A DNA stretch of 64,000 nt, taken from NCBI GenBank assembly GCA_045661345.1, contig JAZRFM010000030.1, positions 62,001-126,000 of the forward strand. The letters are read 5' to 3'. Numbering within the stretch: position 1 is the stretch's first letter; every line of letters starts with the position of its first letter. This DNA is from RUG12461 sp045661345. GTDB taxonomy: Bacteria; Bacillota; Clostridia; Lachnospirales; Lachnospiraceae. A program made the position numbers and the translations under genes. This document shows positions 9,218-16,685 of this stretch, piece by piece. The notes below the pieces were generated by a model. That model had not been told where the DNA came from. It saw only the letters and a program-made list of their open reading frames with translations, and did not search any database.

Positions 9218-10084
9218 TTATCTGGTAATCGCGGTTCCGTCATAGGAGCTGTTGATATAATCTTTCATTTCCTGACTCTGTAATACCTCCAAAAGCTTCT
9301 GGATCCTCGGATCGTTCTCATTCCCCTCATTCACAGCCAGCACATTCCAATACGGATCACATTCGGAGGAGTCCGCATTTTCATAAGCCAGTGCGTCCTT
9401 CGTGACGGAAAGAAAGGAATCCCTTGCATAATTGCCGTTCAGAACAATAAATGCCGCATCCCCTACCATCGTCGGGATCAGAGAGGCCTCTTCCGGTATA
9501 ATGTTGACGCCGTAGGGATTTTCGGTGATGTCCGATAAAGCCAGCTCCTCCTTTCCCGTCGCCAGCTTCACAATTCCCACATTTTGCAACAACTTTAATG
9601 CTCGTGTCTTGTTGGTGGCATCCTCCGGGATCACAATCACATCCCCTTCCGTCAGTTTGGAAATGTTTTTTTTCGTACCCGGATAAATTCCGAGTGGCTC
9701 AAAGTGTATTTTTCCAACGGATACCAGGTGTGTATCCAGCCTTTTGTTGAAATCCTCCAGATAGGTCTCATGCTGGAAATAGTTTGCATCCGCATCCCCG
9801 TCATCCACCAGAAGATTTGGCATATAATAATCCTCATAGGTGAAGATTTGAAGCTCCACTCCCTTCCCGGAAAGGATCTTGGCTGCCTTGTCCAGTACAT
9901 CCGCATGCACACCCGGGTTTGTAGCGATCGTCAGGGTACTGCTGCTGTTGGAGGTGCTGTCAGCCGTTTCCGTAGCAGCAGTGCTCTCTCCCTCCTGCGT
10001 TTTGCTCCCCTGTTTGCCGCATCCGCCAAGGATGCCTGCAAGTAATAAAAGCAGAAGAGCCGTAGCAATCCGCCTTTTTTTCAT
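9218..10084 (-). CDS. MetQ/NlpA-family lipoprotein (methionine-type substrate-binding protein)
   Basis: 288 residues. The lipoprotein signal ends in lipobox LGGC (Cys22). A Ser/Thr/Glu-rich linker precedes the NlpA fold: TIATNPGVHADVLD, FTYEDYYMPN, DADANYFQHETYLEDFN, IHFEPLGIYPGTKK, IPEDATNKTRALKLLQ. These are signature stretches of MetQ, the binding protein of D/L-methionine ABC importers. The partner genes metN and metI are not adjacent. Instead it lies 18 nt downstream of a MacB-type permease and 17 nt upstream of the secreted repeat protein. It may serve a MetNI system elsewhere or have a different ligand. Confidence 0.88.
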   Translation of the reverse strand: MKKRRIATALLLLLLAGILGGCGKQGSKTQEGESTAATETADSTSNSSSTLTIATNPGVHADVLDKAAKILSGKGVELQIFTYEDYYMPNLLVDDGDADANYFQHETYLEDFNKRLDTHLVSVGKIHFEPLGIYPGTKKNISKLTEGDVIVIPEDATNKTRALKLLQNVGIVKLATGKEELALSDITENPYGVNIIPEEASLIPTMVGDAAFIVLNGNYARDSFLSVTKDALAYENADSSECDPYWNVLAVNEGNENDPRIQKLLEVLQSQEMKDYINSSYDGTAITR

Positions 10085-10102
10085 AATGCCTCCTTTTTCT
10101 GC

Positions 10103-11398
10103 TTATTCATATCGTAATGCATCTATGGGATCCATTTTTGCTGCCTTATTCGCCGGATAGTATCCGAAAAAGATGCCGACTGCCATGGAAAAACCAAGTG
10201 AAATCAGAATACTGGAAACAGACGGTGTTGCCGGTACATCCAACAGCTTCGCGGCCACCATACCCAGCACTGTCCCCAGGATCACACCGATGATACCGCC
10301 GATCAGACAAATCACCATCGCCTCCACCAGAAACTGCATCCGGATGGCGGAATTCGGAGCTCCGATGGCCTTCCGCGTGCCAATCTCTCTGGTACGTTCC
10401 GTAATGGAAACCAGCATGATGTTCATCACACCGATACCGCCGACCAGAAGGGCAATCCCGGCAATAAACGCGATCCCTGTCGTCACCGTTCCCATCACGG
10501 ATGTCAGGGTGTCGAGCACAGATGACATGGAAAATGCATACGGCTCGAAACGCCTGTTATTCCGGTAATACGTATTAAAAAACTGCTCCGTGGAGGTCGC
10601 AAAGCTGTCGACATCGATACCGGTTGCCATCACAACGGTAAAACTGGATGTTCCCGCGGTGTGATTTAAATCCCGCGCTGTCGGCAGCGGCAGATACAAA
10701 TCTGTTGTCATATCCTTTTCGGAAGTATTCCCGAAGTTATATGCGGATTGCTCGTATTCGTAAACACCGACAATCGTGGCAGACAGATACTTGTCTCCCG
10801 ATACAAGAGTGATCGTACTGCCGATGGCCGCGTTGGAATCTCCCTGAAAGAGATTGTTCACGGCCTTATCGGAAATAATCGCAGCCATGCTGTGATTTTC
10901 GATCTCCTGATCCGTAAAATACCTGCCATCCGTCAGTTCCAGATTGTTTGCGACAAAAAAACCGTCACTGACACCGGAAGGAGATACATTTGCATATAGT
11001 TTATCGACCAAAAGCTGTCCGGAGGTTAGGTTTTCCTGCACGGCAATTGCTTCCACCGTATCCGGATAGGTATCACAATACGCACGCAGCATCTCATCCG
11101 TAAAGTAATCGTCCTCCGTCGGTGTATGCATGGATCCTCCCGGACCGCCAAACTGCATGCCCATCTCCACGGATTGTCCTTCTTCCTCCTCTTCTTTTTC
11201 CTGCAAAGAAACCGTGAGGTTCGTCGCCCCCAAAGATCCCATGCTGTCCGTCAGAGAAGATTCCATGGATTTTCCTACCGTCATGATGGTGATCACCGAG
11301 GAAATGCCGATGATGATACCGAGCATTGTAAGAAATGCGCGCATTTTGTTTGCCCGAAGGCTGGAGAGTGCCAGCCGGATGTTTTCATACAACAGCAT
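10103..11398 (-). CDS. MacB-type ABC transporter permease
   Basis: 431 residues with MacB/FtsX topology: one N-terminal membrane helix (NKMRAFLTMLGIIIGISSV), a large extracytoplasmic domain (~50-300), and three C-terminal helices with the conserved stretch GGIGVMNIMLVSITERTREIG. The extracytoplasmic part carries a short acidic patch (KEEEEEEGQ). Its start overlaps the end of the ATPase gene by 14 nt, indicating coupled translation. Type VII (mechanotransmission) ABC systems of this kind export peptides or lipids or act in lipoprotein and antibiotic handling. The adaptor and ATPase upstream complete the set. Confidence 0.9.
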   Translation of the reverse strand: MLLYENIRLALSSLRANKMRAFLTMLGIIIGISSVITIMTVGKSMESSLTDSMGSLGATNLTVSLQEKEEEEEGQSVEMGMQFGGPGGSMHTPTEDDYFTDEMLRAYCDTYPDTVEAIAVQENLTSGQLLVDKLYANVSPSGVSDGFFVANNLELTDGRYFTDQEIENHSMAAIISDKAVNNLFQGDSNAAIGSTITLVSGDKYLSATIVGVYEYEQSAYNFGNTSEKDMTTDLYLPLPTARDLNHTAGTSSFTVVMATGIDVDSFATSTEQFFNTYYRNNRRFEPYAFSMSSVLDTLTSVMGTVTTGIAFIAGIALLVGGIGVMNIMLVSITERTREIGTRKAIGAPNSAIRMQFLVEAMVICLIGGIIGVILGTVLGMVAAKLLDVPATPSVSSILISLGFSMAVGIFFGYYPANKAAKMDPIDALRYE

Positions 11399-12101
11399 GA
11401 CCGCTTCCCTCCCGTTCCGAAATGACCGCGCCGTCCTTTAAGGTGATAATCCTTTCTGTCTCTTCTGCCAGCTCCGGCGAATGTGTAATCAGTATGACGG
11501 TTTTTCCTTTTTCCTCATGAAGCTTATGGAAAAGATCCATGACCATGCGTCCCGTGGAAGAATCCAACGCACCGGTTGGTTCATCTGCAAGAATGATGGA
11601 GGGGTCATTTCCCATGGCACGCGCTATGGCAACACGCTGTTTCTGTCCGCCGGAAAGCTCTTCGGGACGATGTTTCATACGATCCTCCATGCCAACCAGC
11701 CGCAGCAGATCCACCGCCCGCTCATTCCGCTCTTTTCTGGGCATTCCGGCATAGAGCATGGGAAGCTCCACATTCATAAGGGCACTGGTTTTGGCGATCA
11801 GGTTGTATGTCTGAAAGACAAAGCCGACCTTCTGATTGCGGATGACAGAAAGCTCCGAATCCCGCGCAGCGTTTGTGTCCACCCCGTCCAGGGTATAATG
11901 CCCCTCCGTCGGCCTGTCCAGGGTCCCGATGATATTCATCAGCGTGGACTTCCCGGATCCGGATGCGCCCACCACAGCCAGAAATTCTCCCTCATAAACT
12001 GTCAGATCCACACCGCACAAAGCGGAAAGCTCATTCGGGGTATCTATAAAGTATTTCTTGACAATGCCCGTCATTTCGATCATTTTACGCCGGTCTTCCA
12101 T
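11385..12101 (-). CDS. MacB/LolD-type ABC transporter ATP-binding protein
   Basis: 238 residues with a complete ABC ATPase: Walker A GASGSGKST, Q-loop FQTYNL, signature LSGGQKQRVAIARA, Walker B IILADEPTGALD and H-loop THSPE. The GALDS D-loop and overall size match the LolD/MacB/YknY group that pairs with FtsX-fold permeases. The gene begins 1 nt after the adaptor gene ends, so the three exporter genes form one unit. It supplies ATP hydrolysis on the cytoplasmic face. Confidence 0.92.
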   Translation of the reverse strand: MEDRRKMIEMTGIVKKYFIDTPNELSALCGVDLTVYEGEFLAVVGASGSGKSTLMNIIGTLDRPTEGHYTLDGVDTNAARDSELSVIRNQKVGFVFQTYNLIAKTSALMNVELPMLYAGMPRKERNERAVDLLRLVGMEDRMKHRPEELSGGQKQRVAIARAMGNDPSIILADEPTGALDSSTGRMVMDLFHKLHEEKGKTVILITHSPELAEETERIITLKDGAVISEREGSGHAVV

Positions 12102-12102
12102 A

Positions 12103-13608
12103 TCAGAAGCCTCCCATGGGCCCGCGCTGATTCATCATGATCATCATATCACTTAACGTGGAATCCGTAACCGGAACGATCACTTCCATTCCTTCTTCCA
12201 GCTCATCACTGATCACTTCCACGTAATATGCACTCTCTATGCCTTTTTCCACCGTAACCTTCCTGCGATTCATAGCTGCGGCAAGATTCACCGCGGCTTC
12301 TCCTCCCTGACCCGCAGGCATCATTTCCGATGGTGCTCCGTTGTCATTCTTTTGCTCAGAGGAAGGCATCTGATCAGCCGGAAGGGGATTCGTTTTATCA
12401 ACCACCTCGACGTAATCATTTCCTTCATCATCCGTCTGTACCGCATCGTAAGGAACCGTCAATACATGATCCTTTTCCTCTGTCACGATGCTTACCTTTG
12501 CTGTCATATCCAGTCTGAAGACATCCTCCTGTTCATCCAGCGAAAGTCGCACTTCATAGGTAACATCCTGTGAAGAACTGCTGACGGAGGACGTGGTCGA
12601 AGAACTGCTGCTGGTGGATTTTGGCGAAATGGAAATGACTTCCCCCGCAAACTCCGCGTCATCCGTCGCGTTTGTCCGGATCACGGCCCGTTGTCCAACC
12701 GCAATTTTTCCTATGTCATATTCATCCACCTTTGCGGATACCTCTAAACGGCTGATATCATCAATGACAGCGATGGCTCCGCCGGAGTAAGTATCGCCCA
12801 CCGCAACACCGACAGACGTAACCACACCCGAGATTGGTGCTGTCACACAGCTTTTTTCCATATCCTGTTTTGCATTTTCCACAGATTGCTCGGCCGCCTT
12901 GTTCTCCTGCTTAATCCTTGCCAGCTGAAGATCATATTCTGCCTTTTCTATGGCTTCCTGAAGCTTCACCTTCTGGCTTTCCAGATTGTCCAGGGCCTGG
13001 TCATACGTATTGAAGGCATTGTTTGCATTGGTTTCCGCTGTATAAAGGGCATTATGATTCTGTTCGGTGGGATTGTTTTCATAGGTTGTTCTGGCATTCT
13101 GCAGACTGACCCCCGCTACTTCATAATCATGACGGGCTCTGTCAATCGCTCCCTCGAGATTCGGAATTTCCCGCTGATACTCATTTTGTGCATCCAAAAG
13201 CGCCTGCTGGGCAGCTTCCATGTTATATCCGGTCGTCAGATCGTTTTCCGCATCGGAATTCTGAGCATTCGTAAGCTTGTCCTCCAGATCCCCGGTTTCA
13301 AATTCACAAAGAACATCCCCGGTTTGCACGGTATCCCCTACCTTTACGTTCACCTTTTCCACCACAACACCGGAGAGGGAGGATTTCACGGTCTGTTCCT
13401 CGGTGCCGACGATCGTCCCGCTCGCGGACACGGTGCTCACAAGATCCCGATATTCCACTGCTGCCGTCTCCTCGGCAGACATGTTTTCCAATAATTCTTT
13501 TGCTTTTTTCCGGAGGTTGGCTAACCCTACAATGATCAGAATAACGATCGCCGCTATGATACACAGCGCTATAATCAATCTCTTCTTTTTTTTCTTCTTG
13601 ATATCCAT
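12103..13608 (-). CDS. MacA/YknX-like periplasmic-adaptor (HlyD family) protein
   Basis: 501 residues. A lysine-rich N-terminus (KKKKKKR) is followed by one membrane anchor (~9-30), then a split lipoyl/barrel-sandwich domain (TVKSSLSGVVVEKVNVKVGD ... TAPISGVVTSVGVAVGD), a long coiled-coil hairpin (~120-250) and a beta-barrel/MP domain. A Ser-rich loop (SSSSSTTSSVSSSS) and a Gly/Met-rich tail ending QRGPMGGF are unusual. In Gram-positive YknWXYZ-like systems this protein bridges the FtsX-fold permease and the cell exterior. It starts 6 nt after the fumarase beta gene ends, so it is probably transcribed from the same promoter. Confidence 0.88.
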   Translation of the reverse strand: MDIKKKKKKRLIIALCIIAAIVILIIVGLANLRKKAKELLENMSAEETAAVEYRDLVSTVSASGTIVGTEEQTVKSSLSGVVVEKVNVKVGDTVQTGDVLCEFETGDLEDKLTNAQNSDAENDLTTGYNMEAAQQALLDAQNEYQREIPNLEGAIDRARHDYEVAGVSLQNARTTYENNPTEQNHNALYTAETNANNAFNTYDQALDNLESQKVKLQEAIEKAEYDLQLARIKQENKAAEQSVENAKQDMEKSCVTAPISGVVTSVGVAVGDTYSGGAIAVIDDISRLEVSAKVDEYDIGKIAVGQRAVIRTNATDDAEFAGEVISISPKSTSSSSSTTSSVSSSSQDVTYEVRLSLDEQEDVFRLDMTAKVSIVTEEKDHVLTVPYDAVQTDDEGNDYVEVVDKTNPLPADQMPSSEQKNDNGAPSEMMPAGQGGEAAVNLAAAMNRRKVTVEKGIESAYYVEVISDELEEGMEVIVPVTDSTLSDMMIMMNQRGPMGGF

Positions 13609-13614
13609 TGAAAC

Positions 13615-14169
13615 CTACCCTTTTTTCCATTCCGTGATTGCTGTTTCATAAAGATCATGGCCATGGGCGTCGATCACCACGATTACGGGAAAATCCTCTA
13701 TTTCGATGCGGCGAAGCGCCTCTGCTCCAAGGTCCTCATAACAAAGGATCTCTGCCTTCCTGATACATTTGGAAAGCAAAGCACCGGCACCTCCCACTGC
13801 CGCAAAATAGACGGCGTAATTCCTTTTCATGGCCTCCTTTACTTCTCTGGAGCGCTTTCCCTTTCCGATCATCGCACGCAATCCCAGATCCAGAAGCTCC
13901 GGTGTATAGGCATCCATTCTGGTGGCAGTCGTGGGACCCGCAGACCCGATGGCATGCCCCTCTCTGGCCGGAGATGGTCCCATATAATAGATGGTCGCAC
14001 CGGCCAGATCAACCGGCAGAGCCTCTCCCCGGTCCAAAGCCTCTTTCAGTCGTTTGTGTGCCGCATCCCGTGCGACATAACAGGATCCGCTTAATCTCAC
14101 GGATTCACCGCATTTTAACCGTTTTACCTCTTCTTCCGTCAGCGGAAGATGTATTCTTTTATCAGACAT
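13615..14169 (-). CDS. fumB: Fumarate hydratase class I, beta subunit (C-terminal domain)
   Basis: 184 residues matching the C-terminal swivelling domain of iron-sulfur class I fumarase/tartrate dehydratase: LKCGESVRLSGSCYVARDAAHKR, IYYMGPSPA, IGSAGPTTATRMD, MIGKGKRS, YAVYFAAVGGAGAL. With the alpha subunit it interconverts fumarate and (S)-malate. The alpha gene is not adjacent but lies 1.66 kb upstream beyond an antisense GGDEF gene. No ribosome site is visible before the ATG. A -10-like TATGAT ends about 11 nt before it, predicting a very short leader. It heads the minus-strand fumB-macA-macB-metQ-repeat-protein operon. The symbol follows two-subunit usage, not the separate E. coli FumB. 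Confidence 0.93.
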   Translation of the reverse strand: MSDKRIHLPLTEEEVKRLKCGESVRLSGSCYVARDAAHKRLKEALDRGEALPVDLAGATIYYMGPSPAREGHAIGSAGPTTATRMDAYTPELLDLGLRAMIGKGKRSREVKEAMKRNYAVYFAAVGGAGALLSKCIRKAEILCYEDLGAEALRRIEIEDFPVIVVIDAHGHDLYETAITEWKKG

Positions 14170-14265
14170 GTTGTGATTTTATCATAAAATGCCGGGAAAA
14201 AAGTGAAAAAAAAATGAAATAATGATAAAATATTTCTATCATACCTTGAAAGGAAAGCATTCTGA
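14170..14265. promoter_or_regulatory. AT-rich divergent promoter region between fumarase beta and the GGDEF gene
   Basis: This is the only space between two divergent starts. On the minus strand TTTTCA, a 17-nt spacer and TATGAT can be read just before the fumarase beta ATG. On the plus strand GATAAAATATTT upstream of a GAAAGGAAAG ribosome site could serve the GGDEF gene. The -35 matches are weak. Confidence 0.45.
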
Positions 14266-15837
14266 ATGAATCGTGCCGAACAAAGTCAGGTCAAACCGAC
14301 GAGAAGTCTTTTGCATAAAATCTCCCTGATCTTTTTTTTCTACACATTGATTATCCTGCTCGTAACCGGTGTGAGCACCTATATCAGTCAATTAAATATC
14401 TATCGTCAGCAATGCGAAAAAGATATCCGGAATATCGGACAGTATCTTGCCATCCTGATGGAAAATGACCAGGAAGACTTCAAGACCTATCAGGAATACT
14501 ATATGGAGCATTTTAACGATGTCAATATTCCCTATGATTTTGACGAATATCAGACCGCGCTGGATCATTTCTGGGAACTCTACGAAAAAGAATACCCCGG
14601 ACAGGCATTCGGTGTGGACGTCACATTCAAGGATCTTTCACCCGAGGTAAAAGAAGCATATTTTATCTATTTCCACGAGTATTGGCTACTGGCTTTTGAA
14701 AAAGCCAGGGAAGCCTTTCATATTCCCTACAGCTATTATCTTGTGATGAAGCCCGATCAGCATGATGTTGTCTATATGATCGACGGAGAGAGAACAGAAA
14801 AGATTGTAGATGATCAATCCTATCTCTATCTGGGTGATGAATACTATAATGACCCGAACAAATACAAAATCCTGTGGGATACCTGGTTTTCCGGACAGCC
14901 GCAAAACGGATATATGGAATTCGACAACTCCTGGGGTCATACCTACGGCTACTACACACCGCTTGTCATCAACGGGGAAACACTTGGCATTATTGCAACG
15001 GAAATCGATGTAGCCACCGTCAATCATGAAATCCTGGGCAATACCATCCGTCAGCTTCTCAGCGTCATGATCGTGATTTGCTGCGGCAATATTCTGATCA
15101 TGTTAGTAATCTATCATCTGTTTCTGAAGAGAACCAGAATCCTGGAAGACAGAGTACGTAACTATTCGGAAAGCAAGGACGTCATGATCGCTGCTCAGAT
15201 AGAATCAGAGTTTGCGGGGAACGATGAGATCTCTTCTCTCGGACATCAGTTTGCCTCCATGATCCTCGAGATTGACACCCATATCAAAAAGCTTGTGCAG
15301 ACCTCGAAGAAACTGGAGGATACAAAGCAAAAAGTCAGTGAGATGAGCGGATTGTCAAACAAAGACGCACTCACCGGGATTCGAAATAAAAATGCCTACG
15401 ATGCGGAAGTGACTTTGATTGAACAGGAAATGATACATGGCAGGTGTGAATTCGGCATCGCCATCGTGGATATGAATTACCTGAAACGCATCAATGACAC
15501 GTATGGACGGGACAAAGGAAACCTGGCCATCCAGAAGCTTTGTAAACTGGTATGTGATACTTTCCATCATTCCCCGGTATTTCGGATAGGGGGAGATGAA
15601 TTCGTGATTCTTTTGAAGGGAAACGACTATCGAAGAATCAACGATCTGATTTCCGCTTTCAACAAGGTGATCGACCACCCGGATCCGGCAAAGGAAGACT
15701 GGGAATGTCCTTCCGCGGCGATTGGTTATGCGCTCTTTGATTCCACCATTGATAACAACTTTGCCTCTGTATTCAACCGGGCTGATCGGGCGATGTTTGA
15801 GAGAAAGAAAGAAATGAAAGCAGTGCAGGAGAATTAG
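14266..15837 (+). CDS. Membrane-bound diguanylate cyclase (GGDEF domain)
   Basis: 523 residues. TM1 lies at ~18-40 and TM2 at ~265-287, enclosing a ~220-residue extracytoplasmic sensor rich in Tyr, Asp and Glu that resembles a Cache-type module. A linker/HAMP-like helix follows, then a GGDEF domain from ~360 (SNKDALTGIRNKNAYD). The active-site motif GGDEF is intact at 442-446. The usual D-x-N-x-L-K reads DMNYLKRIND, keeping the metal and substrate residues. No RxxD inhibitory site is seen five residues before the GGDEF motif. It makes cyclic di-GMP from two GTP. The gene sits antisense between the two fumarase subunit genes, and its stop overlaps that of fumarase alpha. Confidence 0.92.
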   Translation: MNRAEQSQVKPTRSLLHKISLIFFFYTLIILLVTGVSTYISQLNIYRQQCEKDIRNIGQYLAILMENDQEDFKTYQEYYMEHFNDVNIPYDFDEYQTALDHFWELYEKEYPGQAFGVDVTFKDLSPEVKEAYFIYFHEYWLLAFEKAREAFHIPYSYYLVMKPDQHDVVYMIDGERTEKIVDDQSYLYLGDEYYNDPNKYKILWDTWFSGQPQNGYMEFDNSWGHTYGYYTPLVINGETLGIIATEIDVATVNHEILGNTIRQLLSVMIVICCGNILIMLVIYHLFLKRTRILEDRVRNYSESKDVMIAAQIESEFAGNDEISSLGHQFASMILEIDTHIKKLVQTSKKLEDTKQKVSEMSGLSNKDALTGIRNKNAYDAEVTLIEQEMIHGRCEFGIAIVDMNYLKRINDTYGRDKGNLAIQKLCKLVCDTFHHSPVFRIGGDEFVILLKGNDYRRINDLISAFNKVIDHPDPAKEDWECPSAAIGYALFDSTIDNNFASVFNRADRAMFERKKEMKAVQEN

Positions 15838-16685
15838 AGTTCTAATTCGATATGTCGGTTGACGTGACAACAAATGTTGACAGCCACGGGCAGACCGGCA
15901 ATATGGGTCGGAAAAGTCTCAATCTGAACGGCAAGCGCGGTTGTCGTCCCGCCGAGACCACCCGGTCCGATTCCGAGATCGTTGATCTTACCCAGCAGCT
16001 CCTTTTCAAGAGCAGCGATATGCGGCAGGGGAGAATATGTCCCGGTTTTTCTTGTCAGGGCTGTTTTCGCCATACAGGCTGCTTTTTCGAAATCACCGCC
16101 GATTCCGACCCCGACCACCATAGGTGGGCATGCGTTGGGACCGGCGTCTTCTACGGCTTCCAGAACCGCTCTTTTTACACCCTCTATGCCTTCCGCAGGC
16201 TTTAACATAAAGATCCTGCTCATGTTTTCACTGCCGAAGCCCTTCGGCGCAAGCACAATCCTTACCCGGTTCCCGGGAACAATCTGCATATGGATCACCG
16301 CCGGTGTGTTATCTCCGGTGTTTTCCCGCAACAACGGATCCTTTACGACAGATTTACGAAGATATCCTTCCCGATAACCCTGTCTGACTCCTTCATTCAC
16401 CGCATCTGTCAGATCACCGTTCGTAAAATGCACATCCTGCCCGATGAAAAGGAAGACAACTGCCATTCCCGTGTCCTGACAGATCGGGATCATTTCTTCT
16501 TCCGCAATTTGGAGATTCTCCTGCAGCTGGTTCAAAACATTCTGACCAACGGGGGATTTTTCTGTCGTTTTTGCCGATTGAAGACATTCTTTCATGTCTT
16601 CCGATAAAAAATGGTTCACCTTGACAGACATTTCCCGTATCACAGCAGTTATTTCCGAAACGTTGATTTCTCTGTACTCATTCAT
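15834..16685 (-). CDS. fumA: Fumarate hydratase class I, alpha subunit
   Basis: 283 residues covering the iron-sulfur catalytic domain of two-subunit class I fumarases. The three cluster cysteines are visible in PICQDTGMAVVF, in the ACPPMVVGVGIGG context and in NICCHVNRH at the end. The GSENMSRIFMLKPAEG stretch is also typical. It hydrates fumarate to malate using an oxygen-sensitive [4Fe-4S] cluster. Its ATG overlaps the gyrA stop (ATGA), so it is translationally coupled to gyrase A. The beta subunit gene lies beyond the antisense GGDEF gene. Confidence 0.94.
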   Translation of the reverse strand: MNEYREINVSEITAVIREMSVKVNHFLSEDMKECLQSAKTTEKSPVGQNVLNQLQENLQIAEEEMIPICQDTGMAVVFLFIGQDVHFTNGDLTDAVNEGVRQGYREGYLRKSVVKDPLLRENTGDNTPAVIHMQIVPGNRVRIVLAPKGFGSENMSRIFMLKPAEGIEGVKRAVLEAVEDAGPNACPPMVVGVGIGGDFEKAACMAKTALTRKTGTYSPLPHIAALEKELLGKINDLGIGPGGLGGTTTALAVQIETFPTHIAGLPVAVNICCHVNRHIELEL

